DNA from: Prevotellaceae bacterium UBA1710
GTDB taxonomy: Bacteria; Bacteroidota; Bacteroidia; Bacteroidales; Bacteroidaceae
Direction: 5' to 3'
Assembly: GCA_002317355.1 (NCBI GenBank)
Contig: DCJC01000066.1
Span: 7,181-25,057, forward strand
DNA: 17,877 nucleotides
Shown: piece after piece, positions 8,481-16,131 of the stretch
How the letters are laid out: each line of letters begins with the position of its first letter
Position numbering within the stretch: position 1 is the first letter of the stretch
Made by a program: the position numbers and the translations under genes
The notes under the pieces: generated by a model
Told to the model about the DNA's origin: nothing
Databases searched by the model: none
What the model saw: the letters and a program-made list of their open reading frames with translations, nothing else

Positions 8481-8555
8481 CATTGCAAAATGCGGGTATT
8501 TTTTACTATGGACTTTAATCCTTAACTGCTAACTCGAAAATTAACTTTGATAATA

Positions 8556-10040
8556 ATGAATAACAAGTGTTTTTTTGCTGTTGACCTTGGAGCTACAAGC
8601 GGACGTACCATAATCGGTGGGCTTGCTGACGGGAAAGTTGTGCTCGAGGAACTGACACGCTTTGACAATAATCTTATTGAGGTGAACGGTCACTTCTATT
8701 GGGATATCTATGCCTTGTATTTCGAAATTATCAAGGGACTCAAAGTTGCCAAGCAGAAGAATAAGGAGATAGCATCTATTGGTATCGATACATGGGGCGT
8801 TGATTTTGTCTGTGTATCTGAGGATGGTGCTGTAAACCAGCCACTTGCGTATCGTGATCCTCATACCTTTGAGGCAATGGACGACTATCTTGCGAATGTT
8901 ATGTCACGAGAGAAAGTGTATGGTGTGACTGGAATCCAGTTCTTGAATTTCAACTCCATCTTCCAGCTTCATGCTATGCGTAAAGCTGGCAATTCTGCTC
9001 TTAAGAATGCCAAGAAGATTCTCTTCATTCCTGATGCCTTGAGTTATATGCTCACGGGTGAGATGGTTTGTGAATACACCATAGCATCTACGGCTCAGTT
9101 GCTCGATCCTCGCACCAAGCGACTTGACTCTGGTTTGCTTGCATCCTTAGGACTTGACGAAAGCCATTTTGGAAAGATGGTGAATCCTGGTGACATTATC
9201 GGCATCCTTACTCCTGAGGTGCAGAAAATGACGGGTTTAGGTGCTGTTCCTGTTGTGGCAGTAGCTGGTCATGATACTGGTTCTGCGGTTGCTGCTGTAC
9301 CAGCCAAGAATGAAAGATTTGCCTATCTCTCAAGCGGCACTTGGTCGCTTATGGGAATTGAGACAAAAAATGCTATTATTAATAAGGTGTCGTATGATAG
9401 GAATTTCACCAACGAAGGCGGAATAGAAGGAACTACCCGTTTCTTGAAGAATATCTGCGGAATGTGGCTCTATGAGCGTTGTCGAAAGGAGTGGACAGAT
9501 GCGCCTAAATCGCATTCGGAACTAATTGCTGAGGCTATGCAGAAGCCTGCATTCCAGAGTCTTATAAATCCAGATGATGCGATGTTTGCTAATCCTTCAT
9601 CTATGGTTGAGGCTATCCAAAGTTATTGTCAGAAGACAAATCAGCACGTGCCTCAGGGTTATGCTGAGATTTGCCGTTGTATCTTCGACTCGCTTGCTCT
9701 TCGCTATCGTCAGGTGTTCTCTTATCTCAAGGAAATGGCAGATTTCCCGATAGAGGTACTTCATATAATAGGTGGTGGATCTCTCAATAATGACCTCAAT
9801 CAGTTTACCGCAAACTCTTGTGGTGTGGAGGTTCTTGCAGGTCCTCAGGAGGGTACGGCTCTCGGAAATATCATGGTACAGGCAAAGGCTGCTGGTGAGG
9901 TGAAAGACCTTTGGGATATGCGTAAGGTGATAGCTAACAGCTTAGATCTCAGGCGTTTCTCTCCAAAAGATAAGGGGATGTGGGATGAAGCTTACGAGAA
10001 ATTCCTTAAAATAGTAAATAATAACAATTTAAAATACTAA
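8556..10040 (+). CDS. rhaB: L-rhamnulokinase
   Basis: This 494-residue cytoplasmic FGGY-family kinase phosphorylates L-rhamnulose to L-rhamnulose 1-phosphate with ATP, the second step of rhamnose catabolism. The N-terminal phosphate-binding motif is AVDLGATSGR (D10 to R17). GIDTWGVDF lies at 76-84, and GHDTGSAVAAVP contains the expected catalytic base D240, matching D237 of the E. coli enzyme. SSGTWSLMG at 259-267 and IGGGSLNND at 405-413 belong to the C-terminal ATP-binding lobe. The ATG at 8556 is preferred over a TTG three codons upstream because it places the first beta-strand at the usual distance. This is the first gene of the rhamnose operon, with rhaA starting 12 bases after its stop. 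Its promoter is probably the TATCTTTG element at 8473-8480. In Bacteroides literature the orthologue is also called rhaK. Confidence 0.96.
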   Translation: MNNKCFFAVDLGATSGRTIIGGLADGKVVLEELTRFDNNLIEVNGHFYWDIYALYFEIIKGLKVAKQKNKEIASIGIDTWGVDFVCVSEDGAVNQPLAYRDPHTFEAMDDYLANVMSREKVYGVTGIQFLNFNSIFQLHAMRKAGNSALKNAKKILFIPDALSYMLTGEMVCEYTIASTAQLLDPRTKRLDSGLLASLGLDESHFGKMVNPGDIIGILTPEVQKMTGLGAVPVVAVAGHDTGSAVAAVPAKNERFAYLSSGTWSLMGIETKNAIINKVSYDRNFTNEGGIEGTTRFLKNICGMWLYERCRKEWTDAPKSHSELIAEAMQKPAFQSLINPDDAMFANPSSMVEAIQSYCQKTNQHVPQGYAEICRCIFDSLALRYRQVFSYLKEMADFPIEVLHIIGGGSLNNDLNQFTANSCGVEVLAGPQEGTALGNIMVQAKAAGEVKDLWDMRKVIANSLDLRRFSPKDKGMWDEAYEKFLKIVNNNNLKY

Positions 10041-10052
10041 ACTAAACACGAA

Positions 10053-11306
10053 ATGAAAGCAGAATTGATATCCAAGGCTTATGAAGTAGCGAAGGCTCGC
10101 TATGCAGAAATTGGTGTAGATACAGAGAAGGTACTCAAGCAATTGCAGGACTTCCACCTCTCACTTCATTGCTGGCAGGCAGATGACGTGAAGGGGTTTG
10201 AGGTTCAGGCAGGTGCAATGTCTGGTGGAATCCAGTCAACTGGTGATTTCCCAGGTGCTGCTCGCAATATAGATGAATTACGTGCTGATATCCTCAAGGC
10301 AAAATCTCTCATTCCAGGCAATCATCGTCTTAACCTCCATGAGATCTATGGAGACTTCAAGGGAAAGGTTGTTGATCGTGATGAGGTAACCGTGGAATAC
10401 TTCCAGTCGTGGATTGATTGGGCAAAAGAGAACGAGACACTTCTCGACTTTAACTCTTCCTCTTTCTCTCACCCTAAGTCAGGAAACCTCTCTCTCGCTA
10501 ATCCTGATGAGGGAATCCGTCAGTTCTGGGTAGAGCATACAAAGCGTTGTCGTGATATTGCGAATGCTATGGGTGAGGCTCAGAATGATCCTTGTATCAT
10601 GAATCTTTGGGTGCATGATGGTTGTAAGGATGTGAGCGTAAATCATGCTCTCTATCGCAATACATTGAAGAAATCTCTTGATGAGGTTTTCGAGAAGGAA
10701 CAGCCAATGATGAAGGATTGTATCGAGGGTAAGGTGTTCGGTATCGGACTTGAGTCATTTACCGTTGGCTCTCATGATTTCTATACTGCCTATGCCGCTA
10801 AGAATGGTAAGATCCTGACTATCGATACTGGTCATTATCACCCAACAGAGTCGCCTGCTGATAAGGTTTCTGCTGTACTCCCATTCGTTGATGAACTGAT
10901 GCTTCACGTGTCTCGTCCAGTTCGTTGGGATTCAGATCATGTGACCATCATGGATGATCCAACTCAGGAACTCTTCTCCGAGATAGTACGTGCTGGAGCT
11001 CTTGATCGAGTGCATTATGGTCTTGACTTCTTCGATGGCTCTATTAATAGAATAGGTGCTTATGTCATTGGTTCACGTGCGGCTCAGAAGTGTATGCTTC
11101 GTGCTTTGCTTGAGCCACGAAAGATGATCTCGCAGATGGAACTTGCTGGTGAAGGTTATAAGGTTCTGGCTCTTCTTGAGGAACAGAAGGCAATGCCTTG
11201 GCAAGCCGTTTATGATGAGTTCTGTGTGCGTAATGATGTGCCTGTGGGTCAGGACTTTATCATCGATATTGATAAGTACGTAGATGATGTAATAAGCAAG
11301 CGATAG
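10053..11306 (+). CDS. rhaA: L-rhamnose isomerase
   Basis: This 417-residue cytoplasmic enzyme interconverts L-rhamnose and L-rhamnulose, the first step of the pathway. Its length equals that of the E. coli protein within a few residues. The metal and catalytic residues line up with E. coli: E234, D258, H285 and D325 for one metal, and H261, D293 and D295 for the other, most at a constant offset of nine. Recognisable blocks are GGIQSTGDFPGAAR at 58-71, GNHRLNLHEIYGDF at 89-102 and DTGHYHPTE at 258-266. The gene lies 12 bases after rhaB and only 3 bases before the permease gene, so translation is probably coupled within one mRNA. Nothing suggests damage or truncation. In Bacteroides naming it is rhaI. 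Confidence 0.97.
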   Translation: MKAELISKAYEVAKARYAEIGVDTEKVLKQLQDFHLSLHCWQADDVKGFEVQAGAMSGGIQSTGDFPGAARNIDELRADILKAKSLIPGNHRLNLHEIYGDFKGKVVDRDEVTVEYFQSWIDWAKENETLLDFNSSSFSHPKSGNLSLANPDEGIRQFWVEHTKRCRDIANAMGEAQNDPCIMNLWVHDGCKDVSVNHALYRNTLKKSLDEVFEKEQPMMKDCIEGKVFGIGLESFTVGSHDFYTAYAAKNGKILTIDTGHYHPTESPADKVSAVLPFVDELMLHVSRPVRWDSDHVTIMDDPTQELFSEIVRAGALDRVHYGLDFFDGSINRIGAYVIGSRAAQKCMLRALLEPRKMISQMELAGEGYKVLALLEEQKAMPWQAVYDEFCVRNDVPVGQDFIIDIDKYVDDVISKR

Positions 11307-11309
11307 CGT

Positions 11310-12653
11310 ATGGCAAAGTCTTCCTTGAAGAGTACCCTTGCGGTATCTCTTAACAACTATCTTGATGCGGGTGCCATCGTTGCAGGTGGTAGTGGCATCA
11401 CACTTTGGCAGAGTTATCTCGGGCTTTCCGAGATGCACCTCGGATGGCTCAATGCCCTTAGTGCCAATGCCTTGGGTGCTGCAATAGGAGCTATCATTGG
11501 TGGTTTCCTTGCTGATAAGTTTGGTCGTAAGTTCATCTTCACCTACAATCTCCTCGTCTATATGCTTGGAGTATTGATTGTGATGCTTTCCGTGAACTTC
11601 CCTATGCTTCTCGCAGGATTCCTCATCACTGGTATTTCGGTAGGTATTGGTGTTCCTGCTTCCTGGACATACATCTCCGAGAGTTCGGAAGTGAACAATC
11701 GAGGGCGTAATATATGTATCTCCCAGATGTCATGGGGCTTCGGTCCTATGATCATTCTTCTGATGGGAATGCTCTTTGCTCCAGGAGGCTATCTCTATGC
11801 ACCAGTTGAATCTCTTGCTCATGCTGTTATAGGTGCTGATGCGGTTAAAGAAGCTATTGAGGTATTCAGTTCGAGAGTGGTGTTCCTCACGCTTTTCATA
11901 GTGGCATTAATAGCATGGACTCTCCAGCGCCAACTTGAGGAAAGTGCTGAGTTTGAGGCAACTAAGGAGGCCTCAAAAGAAAATGGAGAGAATACAGGAT
12001 TGCTTCATTCTTTCTCTGTGTTGTTCTCTAATAAGGTAGCTCGTAATAGTGCGATGTTCCTTGCTGCAATCTATCTCACATGGAATCTTGTGGCAAGTGT
12101 GATGGGCTTCTTCTCTCCTCATATCTGTGAAACGGCTGGAGGAGTAAGCAATGAGTATGCCAACTGGATGAACTGCATCCAATGGGCTATCGTTGTGGGA
12201 GTTACGTTCTGTATCTCTAACATAATCGATCGTACAAGTCATAAGATCCTCTATATCCTTGGACTTGTCTTCGCCCTCTGCACATGGCTTCTTGTTGTTA
12301 GTGTAGGTGTTAATAGCGTTACCTCTCTCTGGGCATTCGTTATCCTTTGGGGTTTGAATGGTGGTATCTCTGTTCAGATATTCTATGCTCTATGGGGATC
12401 AGAACTATTCCCTGCTAAGTTCCGTGCAGGAGCTCAAGGCTTGATGTTCTTCATTGTCAGAGGCTTATCTGCTGTATGGGGACTCGTCTTCACCTTCATC
12501 TATGGAGATAATGGTGAGGGCTTCACCATAGCCGCATATTGCATGATAGCCCTTCTCCTTACGTCTCTCATCATCGGTGTTCTCGGTTGTCCAAACACAA
12601 GAGGAAAGAGTCTTGATGCTATCACTAAAGAACGCTATGGAGAGCATTTTTAA
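11310..12653 (+). CDS. MFS sugar permease, probable L-rhamnose transporter
   Basis: This 447-residue inner-membrane protein belongs to the major facilitator superfamily and resembles proton-coupled sugar porters. About twelve hydrophobic segments are visible, with a cytoplasmic loop of Glu/Lys-rich sequence near residues 210-230. MFS motif A is present between helices 2 and 3 as GGFLADKFGRK (64-74). A helix 4-5 segment with PASWTYISESSEVNNRG fits the conserved Glu/Arg region of the sugar-porter group. The start is 3 bases after the rhaA stop, placing it firmly inside the rhamnose operon. L-rhamnose is therefore the expected substrate, by context only. It is not similar to the E. coli RhaT type, which is a drug/metabolite-transporter-fold protein. 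The stop codon sits in an AT-rich run of four 7-bp units that continues to the next gene. Confidence 0.87.
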   Translation: MAKSSLKSTLAVSLNNYLDAGAIVAGGSGITLWQSYLGLSEMHLGWLNALSANALGAAIGAIIGGFLADKFGRKFIFTYNLLVYMLGVLIVMLSVNFPMLLAGFLITGISVGIGVPASWTYISESSEVNNRGRNICISQMSWGFGPMIILLMGMLFAPGGYLYAPVESLAHAVIGADAVKEAIEVFSSRVVFLTLFIVALIAWTLQRQLEESAEFEATKEASKENGENTGLLHSFSVLFSNKVARNSAMFLAAIYLTWNLVASVMGFFSPHICETAGGVSNEYANWMNCIQWAIVVGVTFCISNIIDRTSHKILYILGLVFALCTWLLVVSVGVNSVTSLWAFVILWGLNGGISVQIFYALWGSELFPAKFRAGAQGLMFFIVRGLSAVWGLVFTFIYGDNGEGFTIAAYCMIALLLTSLIIGVLGCPNTRGKSLDAITKERYGEHF

Positions 12654-12673
12654 TTTTTAATTTTTCATTTTTA
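12646..12673. repeat. Four 7-bp AT-rich units across the permease stop
   Basis: ATTTTTA, ATTTTTA, ATTTTTC and ATTTTTA follow one another without gaps. They begin in the last sense codons of the permease gene, include its TAA stop and fill most of the space before rhaD. The run could vary in copy number by slippage. Confidence 0.75.
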
Positions 12674-12682
12674 ATTTGGTAA

Positions 12683-13501
12683 ATGAGTATATTAGATAAT
12701 CGTCTAGGCCTTAAGGCTGTTATTGATCAGATTGCCGAGGTCACAGGTTACCTCTGGCAGAAAGGATGGGCAGAACGTAATGGCGGAAACATAACCGTCA
12801 ACGTGACCGAGTTTATGGATGACGAGTGTAAGGCTATGCCTGCTATCGCTCCTGTAAAGCAGATTGGTATGACTCTTCCTCATCTCAAGGGTAAGTTTTT
12901 CTATTGTAAGGGAACAGGAAAGCGAATGCGTGACCTTGCCCGTTGGCCTATGCAAAATGGTTCTATCGTTCGTATATGTGATGATTGTGCATCTTATGAG
13001 ATAATAGCAGATGAGCCTGTTGTTCCTACATCAGAACTTCCTACTCACCTCGCACTTCAGAATTATCTTCTCGAGACAGGTTCCTGCTATAAGGCAACAC
13101 TCCACACGCATCCTATCGAACTCGTTGCTATGTCTCACATACAGCGTTTCCTCAAGGGTGATGAGATGACTCGTGTGCTTTGGTCAATGATTCCAGAGAC
13201 TCTTGCCTTTGCGCCTCTTGGCATCGGAATCGTGCCTTATGGTCTTCCTTCTTCCGTAGAGCTTGCCAAGGACACTCTCGAGCAGATAAAGACGCATGAT
13301 GTTGTTCTCTGGGAGAAGCATGGTACGGTTGCTGTCGGACAGGATATCATGGATGCCTTTGATCAGACGGATGTCCTCTGTAAAGCCGCAAATATCTATA
13401 TGTGTGCCCGAAATATGGGCTCAGAGCCTGATGGAATGACGGCCGAGGCGATGAAGGAAGTACAGGACGTATTCAACCTTCCAAAAACACGTCCTTGTTG
13501 A
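12683..13501 (+). CDS. rhaD: L-rhamnulose-1-phosphate aldolase
   Basis: This 272-residue cytoplasmic class II aldolase splits L-rhamnulose 1-phosphate into dihydroxyacetone phosphate and L-lactaldehyde. The zinc ligands are H141 and H143 (in LHTHP) and H213 (in EKHGT). The catalytic acid is E118 in TSELPTH. These match E. coli RhaD H141, H143, H212 and E117 almost position for position, and the length is normal. The gene is the last of the rhamnose operon. It is separated from the permease by 29 AT-rich bases that contain 7-bp repeats, and it is followed after 23 bases by a strong hairpin. No lactaldehyde reductase gene follows it, so the lactaldehyde must be processed by a gene elsewhere. 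In Bacteroides naming this orthologue is called rhaA, which invites confusion with the isomerase. Confidence 0.96.
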   Translation: MSILDNRLGLKAVIDQIAEVTGYLWQKGWAERNGGNITVNVTEFMDDECKAMPAIAPVKQIGMTLPHLKGKFFYCKGTGKRMRDLARWPMQNGSIVRICDDCASYEIIADEPVVPTSELPTHLALQNYLLETGSCYKATLHTHPIELVAMSHIQRFLKGDEMTRVLWSMIPETLAFAPLGIGIVPYGLPSSVELAKDTLEQIKTHDVVLWEKHGTVAVGQDIMDAFDQTDVLCKAANIYMCARNMGSEPDGMTAEAMKEVQDVFNLPKTRPC

Positions 13502-13524
13502 TATAAAGCAAAAAAATAAACGAT

Positions 13525-13564
13525 TATAACGATTGTGTGCATTCATTTTCACACAATCGTTATA
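13525..13564 (+). terminator. Terminator of the rhamnose operon
   Basis: A perfect 15-bp stem, TATAACGATTGTGTG with its complement at 13550-13564, encloses a 10-base loop. It begins 23 bases after the rhaD stop. T-rich sequence follows (TTTTAT), and an A-rich run precedes it. It should insulate the rhamnose operon from the porin gene. Confidence 0.85.
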
Positions 13565-13571
13565 TTTTATA

Positions 13572-13579
13572 TAATTTTG
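13572..13579 (+). promoter_or_regulatory. Predicted porin promoter, -7 box
   Basis: TAATTTTG matches the TAnnTTTG consensus and lies 53 bases before the porin ATG, immediately after the T-rich tail of the terminator. No convincing -33 box is seen because the hairpin arm occupies that position. Confidence 0.5.
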
Positions 13580-13631
13580 TACGCTCGAAGGTAACTTCAG
13601 GATATCATAAGAAAAAGTTTACTAAATAATT

Positions 13632-14861
13632 ATGAATAAATTATCTCTTTTGGCAATTGCAGCTCTTATTGCTGCTCCTGCATTTGCTGATACTACATCA
13701 GATGTAGTCAGCGAGAACAAAGAAAACACTCAGCCAGAGTCTGAGTTTATGTCTGATGAGCGTACAGAGGAAGGCTTCATCACACATTATATCAACAACG
13801 CTATTGCTTCTGGTATGCAGCAGGCAGATCAGCAGGCAGAGGTAGAATACGGCCGTAAGGTTACTTCTTACGTTTCAGCTCCTAAGTTTGGTGGTTACTT
13901 CATCGGTAAGTATGCTGCTACTTCTCAGGATGGTAAGCACTCTGGCGATGGCTTCACACAGCGTCTTGTCCGTTTCTATGTTGACGGAACAATCCTCAAT
14001 GATTTCGCTTATCGTATTCAGATTCAGACAAACAACGCATCATTCCACATGAAGGACTTCTTCGTAGAATGGAAGAAGTATGCAGAGTTTAAGGTTAAGA
14101 TCGGTCAGTACAAGCGTGCTTTCGGACTTGAGAATCCAATGAACCCATGGGATGTGGGAGTAGGTGATTATTCTCAGCTCACAAAGAAACTCACAGGTCA
14201 TTCTGACTTCATCGGTGCAGAGAACACAAGCAATGGTGGTCGTGATCAGGGCATCCAGATTCAGGGTGATCTCTTCCCTGCAGCAAGTGATGGTCATCGC
14301 TTCGTTCACTATCAGCTCATGGTCAGCAATGGTCAGGGAATCAATACAGCAGATGCTAACTCACAGAAGGATATCACAGGTACTATCCAGATTCAGCCTA
14401 TCAAGGGCCTCTTCGTTGGTGCTTATGGTTGGACAGGTAACTTCACCTCTGGTAATGTAACAGTTGACCGTAACCGTTACCTCCTCTTTGCAAAGTATGA
14501 TGCTAACGATTGGTCTTTCCGTACAGAGTTTGCTCACTCTACTGGTCATAAGGTAAGTGACTTAAAGACTGAAACTGATGAGTTCGGTAACACTAATAGC
14601 TATTGGACTGGCACAGGTCGTGCTGATGCTTGGTACGCAACAGTCGGAATTCCTTGCACACCATGGCTCAAGACTTGGCTCAAGTATGATGCATATCGTG
14701 ATAACGGTCAGTGGAACTCTAACAAGTCAATCTACTCAGTTTGTCCTGTTATCAACCTCCACAAGAACCTCATGTTCCAGCCACAGTTCAACTATGTGCA
14801 TGAGAATGCTTCTAAGTCAAGCTACACAGAGTTCTGGCTCGAGACATACGTTCGCTTCTAA
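13632..14861 (+). CDS. Outer-membrane porin, OprO/OprP type
   Basis: This 409-residue protein is a predicted outer-membrane beta-barrel of the phosphate-selective porin O/P family. Residues 1-19 are a signal peptide ending in APAFA. An acidic, Gln-rich segment of about 45 residues follows before the barrel begins near residue 75 with FGGYFIGKYAA. Alternating hydrophobic strands fill the rest. Typical family features are RFYVDGTILNDFAYRIQI at 114-131 and KIGQYKRAFGLENP near 160, and the last residue is Phe within TYVRF, as in barrel-assembly signals. It has its own promoter just after the rhamnose operon terminator, so it need not be rhamnose-induced. Bacteroidetes carry many such porins and the true substrate is often unknown. 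A role in passage of phosphate, anions or small sugars is possible and not proven here. Confidence 0.85.
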   Translation: MNKLSLLAIAALIAAPAFADTTSDVVSENKENTQPESEFMSDERTEEGFITHYINNAIASGMQQADQQAEVEYGRKVTSYVSAPKFGGYFIGKYAATSQDGKHSGDGFTQRLVRFYVDGTILNDFAYRIQIQTNNASFHMKDFFVEWKKYAEFKVKIGQYKRAFGLENPMNPWDVGVGDYSQLTKKLTGHSDFIGAENTSNGGRDQGIQIQGDLFPAASDGHRFVHYQLMVSNGQGINTADANSQKDITGTIQIQPIKGLFVGAYGWTGNFTSGNVTVDRNRYLLFAKYDANDWSFRTEFAHSTGHKVSDLKTETDEFGNTNSYWTGTGRADAWYATVGIPCTPWLKTWLKYDAYRDNGQWNSNKSIYSVCPVINLHKNLMFQPQFNYVHENASKSSYTEFWLETYVRF

Positions 14862-14865
14862 TTGA

Positions 14866-14979
14866 AGTGAAGAGTGAAAAGTGAAGAGTGAAGAATTTGA
14901 GTTACATACACTTCAACCGAAAGGCTGTCGTTGTAAATACTAACTCAAATTCTTCACTCTTCACTTTTCACTCTTCACT
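14866..14979. repeat. Perfect 39-bp inverted repeat between convergent genes
   Basis: The left arm is 14866-14904 and the right arm 14941-14979. They are exact reverse complements over 39 bases, with a 36-base loop (14905-14940). Each arm begins with 7-bp units (GTGAAGA, GTGAAAA, GTGAAGA, GTGAAGA) and ends in AATTTGAGTTA. The loop contains a CC-GAAA-GG tetraloop-like core (14918-14925) flanked by CAAC and GTTG. It sits between the porin and lpxB, whose stop codon (14970-14968) lies in the right arm. It could terminate transcription from both sides, or be a mobile or dispersed repeat. Confidence 0.9.
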
Positions 14980-16131
14980 CAAAATTGATATCATCAATCT
15001 CGCTGCATTCTCTGGCGCCACATCTTCTCCGAGTCTCTCATCGATGATGTCATACTCCTGCATCATCTTCTCTCTGCCTTCTCCGTTAGGCAGAATCTTA
15101 CCGAGTTCTTCCTTAATGGTCTTTACCGAGAATCTATCCGCGAAAAGCTCCTGAACAACTTCCTTGTCAGCAATAAGATTAACAAGGGAGATATACTTAC
15201 ACTTGATAATGTTATTGAATGCCCACCTTGTGATAGGAGGAACAGGGGTCTTATAGCAGACTACCTGCGGAACATCAAAGATGGCAGTTTCCAATGTTGC
15301 CGTGCCACTTGTAACGAGTGCTGCGGTAGAGTGGGAGAGAAGGGCGTATGTCTCATTGTGAGTGCGTCCTACGATGTTGTCGCCTATGTATTCGGAATAA
15401 TAATCCTCATCAATACCAGGAGCACAGGCAAGTACCGGCTGATAGTCAGAATAACCCTTTACAGCCTCTAACATAGCAGGGAGGTTGTCTTTTATCTCCT
15501 GCCTTCTACTACCCGCTAAGAGAGCGATTATCGGCTTGTTTTCGTCAAGGTTATTCCTCTTGCAGAAATCCGCATAGCTCTCCTTGTATTCCGATTTGAA
15601 TTGCCTAACCTCATCAGCCGTAGGATTACCCACATAGTGTATAGGATATCCATGCTTTCCTTCAAAGAATTCCTTCTCGAAAGGTAGGATGGAGAATAGC
15701 TCATCCACATCCCTCTTGATGTTCTTTATGCGATGCTCCTTCCATGCCCATAGCTTTGGCGCAATGAAGTAGAACACCTTCGGATGCTTACCGTTAGGTT
15801 CTTTCTTCCTCCTATCCCTAAGATACTTCGCAATACTGAGATTAAAGCCTGCATAATCCACGAGTATCACCACATCTGGCTGCCATTCCGTGATATCCCT
15901 CTTGCACATTGCCATATTCCTAAAAATGGTAGGAAGGTGCAACAGCACAGGGATGAATCCCATGTAAGCGAGTTCCTTATAATGGCGCACACGTTCCCCT
16001 CCAACGGCAGTCATATTATCCCCACCGAAGAATCGGAACTCAGCCTCCTTGTCTTGAGCCTTGAGTGCTTTCATCAGATGTGAGGCATGCAGATCTCCAC
16101 TTGCCTCTCCAACTATAAGATAGTATCTCAT
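14968..16131 (-). CDS. lpxB: Lipid-A-disaccharide synthase
   Basis: This 387-residue family GT19 glycosyltransferase joins UDP-2,3-diacylglucosamine and lipid X to make the lipid A disaccharide, at the inner face of the inner membrane. Diagnostic motifs are GEASGDLHA at 8-16, DYAGFN at 92-97, AGSRRQEI at 206-213 and TSGTATLETA at 274-283. Length is normal. The ATG overlaps the surE stop by four bases (ATGA at 16131-16128), so the two are translationally coupled. Unusually, the last codons (Ser-Glu-Glu-stop) lie inside the right arm of a 39-bp inverted repeat, so the present C-terminus seems to have been set by that repeat. The conserved core is intact, so the enzyme should work. Confidence 0.96.
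   Translation of the reverse strand: MRYYLIVGEASGDLHASHLMKALKAQDKEAEFRFFGGDNMTAVGGERVRHYKELAYMGFIPVLLHLPTIFRNMAMCKRDITEWQPDVVILVDYAGFNLSIAKYLRDRRKKEPNGKHPKVFYFIAPKLWAWKEHRIKNIKRDVDELFSILPFEKEFFEGKHGYPIHYVGNPTADEVRQFKSEYKESYADFCKRNNLDENKPIIALLAGSRRQEIKDNLPAMLEAVKGYSDYQPVLACAPGIDEDYYSEYIGDNIVGRTHNETYALLSHSTAALVTSGTATLETAIFDVPQVVCYKTPVPPITRWAFNNIIKCKYISLVNLIADKEVVQELFADRFSVKTIKEELGKILPNGEGREKMMQEYDIIDERLGEDVAPENAARLMISILSEE

Noticed and set aside
8490..8525. An 11-codon frame (ATG to TAA, ending Asn-Pro-stop) in the rhaB leader, possibly a regulatory leader peptide.
   Set aside because: It starts only about two bases after the predicted transcription start and has no run of informative codons. 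Such short frames are common by chance.
8547..8555. A TTG start three codons upstream for rhaB.
   Set aside because: The ATG at 8556 gives the normal N-terminus of the family; the three added residues match nothing known.
14866..14979. An insertion sequence or intact MITE with target duplications.
   Set aside because: No transposase frame lies between the arms and the flanking bases show no direct duplication, so only a repeat is claimed.
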